Below are positions 20,144-29,373 of a stretch of DNA of 64,000 nucleotides, in pieces. Under the pieces are notes generated by a model. The model saw nothing but the letters and a program-made list of their open reading frames with translations. It did no database searches and was not told where the DNA came from. The position numbers were made by a program, and so were the translations under genes. How positions within the stretch are numbered: position 1 is the stretch's first letter; each line of letters opens with the position of its first letter. The DNA lies in contig NZ_JACUUA010000004.1 of NCBI RefSeq assembly GCF_014859565.1, forward strand, positions 7,548 to 71,547, in the 5' to 3' direction. The DNA is from Marinospirillum sp. (GTDB lineage: Bacteria; Pseudomonadota; Gammaproteobacteria; Pseudomonadales; Halomonadaceae).

Positions 20144-20910
20144 TGAAAAAGCAACTATTGGCATTATTGATAGCGCTGGTGCCTGCTCTGACTATGGCTG
20201 CTGCACCTGCAGGCAAGTTGGACTCCATGAAACCAGACCTTTATAACTTCGAGTCACTGCACAATGGTGCTCGTCTGTTTGTGAACTATTGTATGGGTTG
20301 TCATACAGCTGAGCACCAGCGTTTTGCACGAACGGCTGAAGATCTAGGCATTCCTCAGGAAGTCATTGTGGAGAATCTGATTTTCAGTCCTCAGGTTGCC
20401 TATAATGATCAGATGCGTATTGCCATGACTCGTGCTGATGCAACCACCTGGTTCGGTGCACCACCACCTGATCTGAGTCTGATGGCTCGTTTGAGAAGCT
20501 CGGATTACATCTACAGCTTTCTGCGCAGCTATTACGTTGATGACAGCAAACCCTGGGGTGTAAACAACACGGTGTTCCCTGATGTAGGTATGCCGCATGT
20601 GCTGGCTGATTTGCAGGGCGTCAACCGTCTGGCCTGTGATCCTAATGCCGTTGATGTAAAAACCATGGATCCGCTGAAGGGTGCTGTTGCCAATCCGCGT
20701 GATTGTTTCCGTGAAGTGACTCCCGGAAGCCTGTCACCCGCTGAGTTTGACAAGGCAGTGTATGATCTGACGAACTTTATGGTTTATGTAGCAGAGCCAA
20801 GTAAATACCAGGCAAACGCTCTTGCCCCTAAAGTGCTGCTGTTCATCTTTGTATTCTTTATCTTTGCGTATCTGCTGAAGAAAGAATACTGGCGTGATAT
20901 CAAACATTGA
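20143..20910 (+). CDS. petC: Cytochrome c1
   Basis: A 255-residue cytochrome c1: signal peptide of about 21 residues, haem c site CMGCH with Cys50, Cys53, His54, an axial-Met region further on, and a C-terminal anchor (VLLFIFVFFIFAYLL) near 235-250. It passes electrons from the Rieske protein to soluble cytochrome c. The frame is open upstream, but the ATG at the petB stop is the natural start. Confidence 0.97.
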   Translation: MKKQLLALLIALVPALTMAAAPAGKLDSMKPDLYNFESLHNGARLFVNYCMGCHTAEHQRFARTAEDLGIPQEVIVENLIFSPQVAYNDQMRIAMTRADATTWFGAPPPDLSLMARLRSSDYIYSFLRSYYVDDSKPWGVNNTVFPDVGMPHVLADLQGVNRLACDPNAVDVKTMDPLKGAVANPRDCFREVTPGSLSPAEFDKAVYDLTNFMVYVAEPSKYQANALAPKVLLFIFVFFIFAYLLKKEYWRDIKH

Positions 20911-20939
20911 GCAGTCAATGTTTAAAATGAAGTAAAAGC

Positions 20940-20980
20940 AGGCAAAAAGCGTGCGGCTGACCGTGCGCTTTTTGCCTTTT
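20940..20980 (+). terminator. Terminator of petABC
   Basis: GGCAAAAAGCG (20941-20951) and CGCTTTTTGCC (20966-20976) form a perfect 11-base stem followed by TTTT. It separates petABC from sspA. The arms carry A- and T-runs, so it may work in both directions. Confidence 0.85.
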
Positions 20981-21032
20981 CAGGCCCTGAAGCGTTATAG
21001 TTATGGGCTGGATGATTAGTGAGGATTTATCA

Positions 21033-21659
21033 ATGGGCGTTGTTACCAAGCGTTCTTCCATGACCTTTTTCTCGGATGGCTCGGATCACTATAGCCATCG
21101 CGTGCGGATTGTTTTGGCCGAAAAGGGTGTTACTGTCGATTTGCTGGATATCAACCCCAACAACAAGCCGGACGAGTTGGCGGATCTGAATCCCTACAAC
21201 AGTCTCCCAACCCTGCTGGATCGTGATCTTGTGCTGTATGAGTCCAAGGTGATGATGGAGTATTTGGATGAGCGCTTTCCTCATCCGCCGCTGCTGCCGG
21301 TTTATCCTGTGGCACGTGCACAGAGTCGTCTGTGGGTGCACCGGATTGAGAAAGAGTGGAGTCCTCTGGTGGATGTGTTGACCAGTGATGAAACAGCAAA
21401 AAAAATGGACAAGACACGTAAAGAGCTACGTGAAAGTATTATTGGTGTTTCACCCATTTTTACCGACCGTCCTTTTTTCATGAGTGATGAGTTCAGTCTG
21501 GTGGATTGTTGTGTGTTGCCGATTCTCTGGCGTTTACCTCACTTCGGTATAGATCTGCCGGAAAAACAGGTTAAGCCTCTGTTGGAGTATATGGAACGTT
21601 CTTTCAGTCGCGATGGCTTTATCGAAAGCTTGTCTGAGTCTGAACGAGAAATGCGCTGA
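21033..21659 (+). CDS. sspA: Stringent starvation protein A
   Basis: A 208-residue glutathione S-transferase-fold protein ([24 protein letters not shown] start, [37 protein letters not shown] GST N-domain). SspA binds RNA polymerase and helps acid tolerance and stationary-phase expression; it has no GST activity in E. coli. The start chosen is ATG 21033 with GAGG 8 bases before; an in-frame ATG at 21003 gives 10 more residues. It is followed by sspB. Confidence 0.94.
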   Translation: MGVVTKRSSMTFFSDGSDHYSHRVRIVLAEKGVTVDLLDINPNNKPDELADLNPYNSLPTLLDRDLVLYESKVMMEYLDERFPHPPLLPVYPVARAQSRLWVHRIEKEWSPLVDVLTSDETAKKMDKTRKELRESIIGVSPIFTDRPFFMSDEFSLVDCCVLPILWRLPHFGIDLPEKQVKPLLEYMERSFSRDGFIESLSESEREMR

Positions 21660-21672
21660 TCAGGATAATGTT

Positions 21673-22122
21673 ATGAATAGCTCAAGCAGACCTTATCTTT
21701 TGCGTGCGTTGTATGAATGGCTACTGGATAACCGGCTGACTCCTTATGTGATCGTAGCAGCCGATATGGACGGTGTTGTGGTGCCGCGAACCCATGTTCA
21801 GGATGGTCAGCTGGTACTGAATATCTCACCGGATGCTACACGTGATCTGTTGGTTGATAATGAACAGCTGATGTTCAGTGCACGTTTTGGTGGTGTGCCC
21901 ATGCAGTTGTATATTCCGGTTGATGCTGTGATGGCTATTTATGCACGTGAGAATGGTGCAGGTATGGTTTTTGGGCAGGAACCACGAATTCAGGATGTAA
22001 AAACACCGGGTTCGGTTTCCAGCGAAGCTCAGCAACAGACCCCTTCTAGTGATACGTCAGAAGGAGCACAGGGTGCTGCCAGCAAACCCCGCGCCGCCTC
22101 ACATCTTACCCTGATCAAATAA
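21673..22122 (+). CDS. sspB: ClpXP protease specificity factor SspB
   Basis: A 149-residue SspB: N-terminal ssrA-binding domain (RPYLLRALYEWLLDNRLTPY start, VVVPRTHVQDGQLVLNISPDAT), an Ala/Gln/Ser-rich linker from about 120, and a short C-terminal hydrophobic tail ending LTLIK. In E. coli the similar tail (LRVVK) tethers SspB to ClpX. It delivers ssrA-tagged and other substrates. The final codons and stop are part of a 14-base tandem duplication. Confidence 0.94.
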   Translation: MNSSSRPYLLRALYEWLLDNRLTPYVIVAADMDGVVVPRTHVQDGQLVLNISPDATRDLLVDNEQLMFSARFGGVPMQLYIPVDAVMAIYARENGAGMVFGQEPRIQDVKTPGSVSSEAQQQTPSSDTSEGAQGAASKPRAASHLTLIK

Positions 22123-22135
22123 CCCTGATCAAATA
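22108..22135 (+). repeat. 14-base perfect tandem repeat across the sspB stop
   Basis: ACCCTGATCAAATA occurs at 22108-22121 and again directly at 22122-22135. The first copy encodes the last four residues (TLIK) and part of the stop codon of sspB. The second copy repeats them after the stop. Confidence 0.95.
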
Positions 22136-22138
22136 GGT

Positions 22139-23144
<1,006 letters not shown>

Positions 23145-23153
23145 TAAAATGCC

Positions 23154-25022
23154 TCAATCAGGCAGAATCTGATCAACCAGTTGTGGCTGTTGTTCAAAAG
23201 CATTGGCTGCCAGGGGCTGTGGTTTGCCGCTGTTGAACTGGGCCCATTGCAGCTCGCGTTCAATTCGTCGTCCTTGCTGGCTGAGTCGACCGGTTGCCCC
23301 ATCAATCCGGCTTTGTGGTAAAACTTCAAGTAATGGTAGTCGCTGAGCCAACAAGTAGGCATCAGCACCCATGGCATATAAACGTCCATAACGCGTGATG
23401 TTTTCTGGCCAGGTTTGCCGTACTTCCTGCTGTAATGGATCGCCCGACTCCAGGTACCAAGGGATATCACAGAAGGCAATACCATTCATGTCTCTATCCA
23501 GTCCGGGGTTTACAGTGCCGCTGTAGACAGCAGAAGTGGCCAGCACGGGTAGGCTGGATGCAGCAAGAAAGCTGAGAGCTGGTTTAATCTGGCGTGCAGT
23601 GGCAGGATCTGCATGTAAAAACAGAAAATCACTGTCTTCTCTTGGGCGGGGAGCAAAGTGAGGTCTTTGTCCCAGGAGGCGTGTCAGGCGCTGGTGACGT
23701 TCCTGGCTAAGCTGAACTTCCAGTAACTGACGCAGTGATGCATCCAGTGACAGGCTGGCACCATACTGACGTGAGTGACTGATTTCACCGCCCAGCTCTT
23801 TCCAGTTTTTGATAAAACTGGCCTCTACTCGGCTACCCCAGCTGTTTTCTGGTGTTAGCACCAGTGCGCGGCGGAAGCCGCTTTGCCATGCTTTCAGGGC
23901 AACCTGAGCGGCCTCGTTTTCTGCCGACAGTCCAAACTGAAACATATCCTTGTTCTGAAAGTCTTCATCATTGCCGTAGTTGAGTGCCAGGGTGGGCAGG
24001 GGTAAGCTGCGGCGGCGCTCCAGTAAATCCACCTGGGCTTTGGCCAGTGGGCCAATGACCACTTCGACCCCTTGGCTTTTGGCGCGGCTGTATAACTCAT
24101 CAAGGCTGTTGGCTTGTGAATCATAAAAGCTGATGCGCGGGGCGTGTTGCCCCTTTTGTACTGTGCTTAGGTGTTTGGCCAGCAAGGCGTCACGAATTAC
24201 ATAGGCAGCTTCGGCCAGAGGGCCGCTTTCCGGCAAAAACACAGCCAGGTGCTGAATCCTGTCTTCACTGAGCTTTACCAGTAGATCAATTTCTTCCGGT
24301 GTGTACTGCTGTCTGGCCGGGTGTTGTGGCCAGCGTGTAGCCCATGCTTGTAACTGGTTGCTGATCTGTTCGGGATTAGTAATGGCAGTCTGGCGCACCA
24401 GTGCCAGTTCTATCCAGCCGCGCAGCAGGGGTTGGCGTTCCGTTTGTTGCAGGTGACGCAGTTCGTCACTGCTGACCTGGTTGAGGTTGTTCCATAGCCG
24501 TTCATAAACATCAGCACGTGATTTGTCATCCTGAGCCAGTAAAGCCTGATGGTGACGATGCCGCAGGGCGCTGGAATAAAAGCCGGTTAACAGGAGGGCA
24601 TCAGCACGATAACCAGATAAGACAAATTGTTGTGTGCGGTCAATGTGTGGCAGTCGCTGGCTGAAGGTTTCAATCAGGCGCAGAGCTGTCCAACCATCAT
24701 CCAGAGCCAGGCTGTTGATGGCACCAAGATTCAGCGCTTGCCAGTGGTATTCAACAGGCAGACTTTGTGGTTGCAGGGACAGTACTAAATCCAGACTTTC
24801 CAGGTGTCGCTGCTGCTGTGTTAAAATTCCGGCAGCATCCAGCCGAACAAATTGTGCCTCCACCTCCGGATTGGGGTGTGCGGCACGTTCCGGTGTGATG
24901 GGTCTGGTTGCAGTGTCCTGTTTGACACTGCCCGAACAGCCGACCAGCAGCAACAGCAGCAGGCAGGCAAACCCTGTACGACAGGCAGAAAAATTTAATG
25001 TCACTCTGGTTGATCCTTTCAT
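23154..25022 (-). CDS. lpoA: Penicillin-binding protein activator LpoA (LppC family lipoprotein)
   Basis: A 622-residue lipoprotein from ATG 25022; lipobox LLVGC near residue 30 is followed by a TPR-like N-terminal half and a C-terminal periplasmic-binding-like fold (VEVVIGPLAKAQVDLL). LpoA activates PBP1A from the outer membrane in enterics. A GTG at 25004 with AAGGA upstream is an equally plausible start and keeps the signal peptide. Either way the start is head-to-head with rsmI with almost no gap. Confidence 0.88.
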   Translation of the reverse strand: MKGSTRVTLNFSACRTGFACLLLLLLVGCSGSVKQDTATRPITPERAAHPNPEVEAQFVRLDAAGILTQQQRHLESLDLVLSLQPQSLPVEYHWQALNLGAINSLALDDGWTALRLIETFSQRLPHIDRTQQFVLSGYRADALLLTGFYSSALRHRHHQALLAQDDKSRADVYERLWNNLNQVSSDELRHLQQTERQPLLRGWIELALVRQTAITNPEQISNQLQAWATRWPQHPARQQYTPEEIDLLVKLSEDRIQHLAVFLPESGPLAEAAYVIRDALLAKHLSTVQKGQHAPRISFYDSQANSLDELYSRAKSQGVEVVIGPLAKAQVDLLERRRSLPLPTLALNYGNDEDFQNKDMFQFGLSAENEAAQVALKAWQSGFRRALVLTPENSWGSRVEASFIKNWKELGGEISHSRQYGASLSLDASLRQLLEVQLSQERHQRLTRLLGQRPHFAPRPREDSDFLFLHADPATARQIKPALSFLAASSLPVLATSAVYSGTVNPGLDRDMNGIAFCDIPWYLESGDPLQQEVRQTWPENITRYGRLYAMGADAYLLAQRLPLLEVLPQSRIDGATGRLSQQGRRIERELQWAQFNSGKPQPLAANAFEQQPQLVDQILPD

Positions 25023-25038
25023 GACCCGTAAAAGCACT

Positions 25039-25920
25039 ATGACTGACTTAGGCACTGATGAGCATATCAAAAAAACAGCCGCTTTGTATGTTGTTGCCAC
25101 ACCGATTGGCAACCTGGATGATATCACTGAGCGCGCGCGCAGCATTTTACAACAGGTTGCTGTTATAGCGGCAGAAGATACCCGACACAGTGGCAAGCTG
25201 CTGGATCATTATGGTATTCGTAATCGTCTGGTATCCCTGCATGATCATAACGAAAACTCCCGCGCAGAACAGCTGCTGGGCTTGTTGCGTGAAGGGCGCA
25301 GCGTGGCGCTGGTTTCTGATGCCGGCACACCCCTGATCTCTGATCCCGGCTATCACCTGGTTCATACCGTGCGTGCAGCGGGTTATCCGGTGGTTCCCGT
25401 ACCCGGTGCCTGTGCTTTGGTTGCGGCATTAAGTGTGGCAGGTTTGCCTACCGACCGTTTTTATTTTGCCGGGTTTTTACCGGCAAAATCCACTGCACGT
25501 AACAAGGTGCTGGACGAACTGGTGCAGCAGCAGGGCACCCTGGTGTTTTATGAATCACCCCACCGTCTGCTGGATTCACTGCGGGCAATGGTGTCAGTGC
25601 TGGGCGGGCAACGTCCGGCTTGCCTGGCGCGAGAAATCACCAAACATTTTGAGACTTTTTTGTCCGGCACGTTGGATGAGTTGTTGCAACAGGTTACAGC
25701 AGACACCAATCAGCAAAAAGGTGAGTTTGTATTGCTGGTGGAAGGTTTTCAGGGGCAGGCACAGGATTCGGCCTGGACGGATGCTTGTCGCTGGTTGCTG
25801 GAATTAAAAGATGAAATGCCACCTTCCAAAGCCTGCTCTGTAGTGGCTCGTATGACCGGTGTGAAGAAAAAAGCCCTGTATCAGTGGATGCTGGACGAGG
25901 GGCTGGACAGCAAGGCTTGA
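25039..25920 (+). CDS. rsmI: 16S rRNA (cytidine1402-2'-O)-methyltransferase RsmI
   Basis: A 293-residue tetrapyrrole-methylase-fold enzyme (LYVVATPIGNLDDITERA, AAEDTRHSGKLLDHYGI, SDAGTPLISDPGYHLV). It methylates the 2'-OH of C1402 in the ribosomal P site, partner of RsmH, which is encoded just after rnpB. An alternative ATG at 25021 overlaps the lpoA start codon. The frame extends far upstream but only as a shadow of lpoA. Confidence 0.94.
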   Translation: MTDLGTDEHIKKTAALYVVATPIGNLDDITERARSILQQVAVIAAEDTRHSGKLLDHYGIRNRLVSLHDHNENSRAEQLLGLLREGRSVALVSDAGTPLISDPGYHLVHTVRAAGYPVVPVPGACALVAALSVAGLPTDRFYFAGFLPAKSTARNKVLDELVQQQGTLVFYESPHRLLDSLRAMVSVLGGQRPACLAREITKHFETFLSGTLDELLQQVTADTNQQKGEFVLLVEGFQGQAQDSAWTDACRWLLELKDEMPPSKACSVVARMTGVKKKALYQWMLDEGLDSKA

Positions 25921-25945
25921 GAGATGGAAGGTTTCTCTATATGCT
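25917..25945 (+). promoter_or_regulatory. rnpB promoter
   Basis: TTGAGA at 25917-25922 and TATGCT at 25940-25945 are 17 bases apart, and the predicted start 6-7 bases on coincides with the first base of the P1 stem of RNase P RNA at 25952. The -35 covers the rsmI stop codon. Confidence 0.65.
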
Positions 25946-25951
25946 TTCGCA

Positions 25952-26319
25952 GCGGAAGTCGGCTGGACAGTCGCTGCCACTGTTTACAGTGGGGGAGGAA
26001 AGTCCGGGCTCCACAGGGCAGGGTGCCAGGTAATGCCTGGGGGGCGCAAGCCTACGGAAAGTGCCGCAGAAAATAACCGCCGATGGCGTTTTTCTTCGGA
26101 AAAATGCACAGGCAAGGGTGAAAAGGTGCGGTAAGAGCGCACCGCACGGGTGGTAACATGCCGTGGCTAGGTAAACCCCACTCGGAGCAAGACCAAATAG
26201 GAACCCAACAGGCGTGGCCCGCGCTGGGTTCGGGTAGGTTGCTTGAGCGCTGGAGCGATCCAGCGCCTAGAGGAATGACTGTTCACGACAGAACCCGGCT
26301 TACAGGCCGGCTTCCGCCC
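25952..26319 (+). ncRNA. rnpB: RNase P RNA, class A
   Basis: The catalytic RNA of RNase P, which trims tRNA 5' leaders. Conserved blocks seen in order: GACAGTCGC, GGAGGAAAGTCCGGGCTCC, GCAGGGTGCCAGGTAA, CCGCCGATGGC, the GGTAAGAGCGCACCG block, GAGCAAGACCAAATAGG, and GACTGTTCACGACAGAACCC near the 3' end. The P1 stem is GCGGAAG (25952-25958) with CTTCCGC (26311-26317), followed by a T-run that can serve as terminator. At about 366 bases it is near the usual 377. Confidence 0.97.
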
Positions 26320-26352
26320 TTTTTTTAGTTTTTATCTGCTTCTGAGCTCACT

Positions 26353-27327
26353 ATGTCCACAAATGTGTCTCCAGCTGAAACCGATCAGCATCTCAGTGTA
26401 TTGCTGGAGGAAGCAGTTAGCGCCTGGCTGACTCGTCCGGATGGTTTTTATGTTGACGGAACTTTTGGCCGTGGTGGTCATAGCCGTCACTTGTTGCAAC
26501 AACTGGCTGCTGCTGGACGACTGCTGGGAATCGATAAAGACCCGCGCGCGCTGATGGCAGGTGAACAGCTGGCAGCAAAAGATCCGCGCTTTTCAATCTG
26601 CCATGGCTCTTTTACCGAGCTGCCAGAGTTTCTGCATTCCTATCAGGCTGATCCGGGTTTTCAGGGTGTAGATGGTATTCTGGTGGATCTGGGTGTTTCT
26701 TCCCCTCAGCTGGATGATCCTGAGCGGGGTTTCAGTTTTATGCAGGATGGTCCGCTGGATATGCGGATGGACACCACACGAGGGCTAAGTGCAGCTGAAT
26801 GGCTGGCTCGGGCTCCTGAAGAAGAAATCAGTGATGTACTTTACCATCTGGGTGAGGAGCGTCATTCACGTCGTATGGCACGTGCACTGGTCAAGGCACG
26901 GCAAGAACAGCCGATTACTCGCACTGGTCAGCTGGCTGAACTGATTAAAGCGGCCAATCCCAGCTGGGAAAAACACAAACATCCCGCCACCCGAGCCTTT
27001 CAGGCCATACGTATTCACATCAATCGTGAGCTGGATGATTTAAAGCAGCTGCTGACACAAGCTGTGGATCTGCTGGCTCCTGGCGGTCGTCTGGTGGTGA
27101 TCAGTTTTCATTCACTCGAAGATCGCATTGTGAAACGCTTTATGCGTGATGCGGCGCGGGGTGATGCGCACCTGCCTCAGGGTGTACCTTTTCGTCAGGA
27201 AGAGTTGCACCCGACACTGAAACTGATCAGTAAGGCGGTTAAACCTTCTGCCACCGAGATCCAGCAGAATCCAAGAGCACGCAGTGCTGTCATGCGGGTT
27301 GCAGAGAAACTGATCAGTACAGATTAG
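26353..27327 (+). CDS. rsmH: 16S rRNA (cytosine1402-N4)-methyltransferase RsmH
   Basis: A 324-residue MraW/RsmH ([31 protein letters not shown] motif, [18 protein letters not shown]). It N4-methylates C1402 and is the first gene of the division and cell wall cluster here. Only about 35 bases separate it from rnpB; mraZ, usually directly upstream, is missing. Confidence 0.96.
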   Translation: MSTNVSPAETDQHLSVLLEEAVSAWLTRPDGFYVDGTFGRGGHSRHLLQQLAAAGRLLGIDKDPRALMAGEQLAAKDPRFSICHGSFTELPEFLHSYQADPGFQGVDGILVDLGVSSPQLDDPERGFSFMQDGPLDMRMDTTRGLSAAEWLARAPEEEISDVLYHLGEERHSRRMARALVKARQEQPITRTGQLAELIKAANPSWEKHKHPATRAFQAIRIHINRELDDLKQLLTQAVDLLAPGGRLVVISFHSLEDRIVKRFMRDAARGDAHLPQGVPFRQEELHPTLKLISKAVKPSATEIQQNPRARSAVMRVAEKLISTD

Positions 27328-27337
27328 AGGTTGTGGC

Positions 27338-27682
27338 ATGACGTTTTCGGGTGTGCTGAAAAGCAGTAAAAAATACCGTAAATTGCCGAATTTACTGATC
27401 ATCCTGTTGTCTCGTTATTGGCTGTCGCTGTTGTTGATCCTACTGCTGCTGGGCAGTGCCCATCTGTTGATTCAGGTTACTCATCAGGCCAGAAACCAGC
27501 AGGTGCGCTTGCAGACTTTGGAAGGTGAACGGGATGCCCTGCAGGTGGAGTGGGGGCGGCTGCTGCTGGAAGAAAGCTCTCTGGTATCACCGGTGCGGCT
27601 GGAACAACTGTCACGCCTGCAACTGCAGCTGCGCCTCCCTGAAGATTCGTCCTTGCAAATTCGGCGAATCGAACAGCCATGA
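27338..27682 (+). CDS. ftsL: Cell division protein FtsL
   Basis: A 114-residue bitopic protein: cytoplasmic start, one membrane segment (about residues 30-48, LSLLLILLLLGSAHLLI), then a periplasmic leucine-rich coiled coil. FtsL with FtsB and FtsQ activates FtsWI. The family is poorly conserved, so position between rsmH and ftsI is the main support. It overlaps ftsI by 4 bases. Confidence 0.9.
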   Translation: MTFSGVLKSSKKYRKLPNLLIILLSRYWLSLLLILLLLGSAHLLIQVTHQARNQQVRLQTLEGERDALQVEWGRLLLEESSLVSPVRLEQLSRLQLQLRLPEDSSLQIRRIEQP

Positions 27683-29373
27683 GCAGTGTTCACCAACCCA
27701 GTTCAACCTCCCCCTGGCGCTTGCGTCTGGTGTGGATAGTATTATTGCCACTACTGTTAATTCTGGTTGGACGTCTGGTACAACTGCACCTGTTTGAGCG
27801 TGAATTTCTGAAACGTCAGGGTGATGTACGTACCCTGCGGGTTGAATCCATTCAGGCACACCGAGGCATGATCACGGATCGTCATGGTGAACCTCTGGCG
27901 ATCAGCTCTCAGGTGGCTACACTCTGGGCTAATCCTCGCCAGTTACCCCGTGATGCACAACAGATCCATGCCCTTGCCGTGGCACTGGGTGAAACCCCCA
28001 CCGATTTTATCCATCGCCTGCAACGTTTTGCCGATCGTGAGTTCATGTACCTGCGTCGTCAGGTGACTCCGGATATGGCTGAGGCGGTTTTGTCGCTGAA
28101 AATTCCGGGTGTTTATTCACAGGATGAGTTCAAGCGTTATTACCCTGCAGGTGAGGTGGCAGCACATCTGGTGGGTTTCACCAATATTGATGAACAGGGT
28201 CAGGAAGGACTGGAACTGGCCTGGGAACACTGGTTAAAAGCAGTGCCGGGGCGCAAACGGGTATTAAAGGATTTAAAAGGACGCACCATTCGTAATATTG
28301 CGGTATTACAACAGGCTCAGCCGGGTCAGACACTGGCCCTGAGTCTTGATATGCGCCTGCAGTACCTTGCTTATCGGGAGTTAAAAGCCGCTGTTGATCA
28401 GCATCAGGCCGTTTCCGGCAGTTTAATTCTACTGGATGCCCAAACAGGTGAAGTGTTGGCGATGGTTAACCAACCGGCATTTAATCCCAATAATCGTGCT
28501 CAGTTGGATGTTTCCAGTTTGCGTAATCGTGCCATGGTGGATCTGTTTGAACCGGGTTCGGTGATCAAGCCCCTGAGTGTGGCCGTGGCACTACAGTCCA
28601 GGCAATTCCAGCCGGATCAGATCATTGATACTTCGCCGGGGGTGATACGGCTGGCGGGGCAAACCATCAGGGACTTTCGTAATTACGGCAAGATGACGCC
28701 CGAGGATATTATTGTCCGTTCCAGTAACGTCGGTATGACCCGCATGATTCTTGAGTTGCCGGACGAAATGCTGGTGAATTATTACGACTCACTGGGTTTC
28801 GGGCGTGCAACAGGCACGGGTTTTCCCGGTGAAGCATCCGGTGTGCTGCCGGGCGGTTTTGGTATCAGCCGTATCAAACGTGCAACCCTGTCTTATGGTT
28901 ATGGTTTATCCGTGACACTGGGTCAGTTAGCTCAGGCCTATATGGTTCTGGCCGATCATGGACGCCTGCATCCTTTGTCTTTATTAAAAGTGAATGATCC
29001 GGTAACTGCGCAGGTTTTTGATGCAGAAGTAGTGAACAATGTGCTTTCTATGATGGAGAAAGTAGTGCAGCCAGGTGGAACCGGAACCCGCGCAGCCATC
29101 AAGGGTTATCGGGTGGCGGGTAAAACCGGTACAGTACACAAGCTGGGATCACAGGGTTATCAATCCGGTGATTATATCGCCACCTTTGCCGGAATTGCCC
29201 CGGCCAGTGATCCACGATTGGTGGCAGTGATCATGATCGATAGTCCCAAAGGTCAGGAATATTTTGGTGGTGAGGTGGCCGCACCGGTTTTCAGTCGTGT
29301 GGTTGGCCATGCCTTGCGTATCCTGGATGTTCCTCCTGATGCACCCGTGGAGATGGGTAAAAACAATGAGTGA
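27679..29373 (+). CDS. ftsI: Peptidoglycan D,D-transpeptidase FtsI (PBP3)
   Basis: A 564-residue class B penicillin-binding protein: membrane anchor about 15-37, dimerisation domain, transpeptidase domain with Ser-x-x-Lys in PGSVIKP, Ser-x-Asn in RSSNVGM and KTGT near the end. It cross-links septal peptidoglycan with FtsW (encoded downstream). Its end overlaps the murE start by 8 bases. Confidence 0.96.
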   Translation: MSSVHQPSSTSPWRLRLVWIVLLPLLLILVGRLVQLHLFEREFLKRQGDVRTLRVESIQAHRGMITDRHGEPLAISSQVATLWANPRQLPRDAQQIHALAVALGETPTDFIHRLQRFADREFMYLRRQVTPDMAEAVLSLKIPGVYSQDEFKRYYPAGEVAAHLVGFTNIDEQGQEGLELAWEHWLKAVPGRKRVLKDLKGRTIRNIAVLQQAQPGQTLALSLDMRLQYLAYRELKAAVDQHQAVSGSLILLDAQTGEVLAMVNQPAFNPNNRAQLDVSSLRNRAMVDLFEPGSVIKPLSVAVALQSRQFQPDQIIDTSPGVIRLAGQTIRDFRNYGKMTPEDIIVRSSNVGMTRMILELPDEMLVNYYDSLGFGRATGTGFPGEASGVLPGGFGISRIKRATLSYGYGLSVTLGQLAQAYMVLADHGRLHPLSLLKVNDPVTAQVFDAEVVNNVLSMMEKVVQPGGTGTRAAIKGYRVAGKTGTVHKLGSQGYQSGDYIATFAGIAPASDPRLVAVIMIDSPKGQEYFGGEVAAPVFSRVVGHALRILDVPPDAPVEMGKNNE

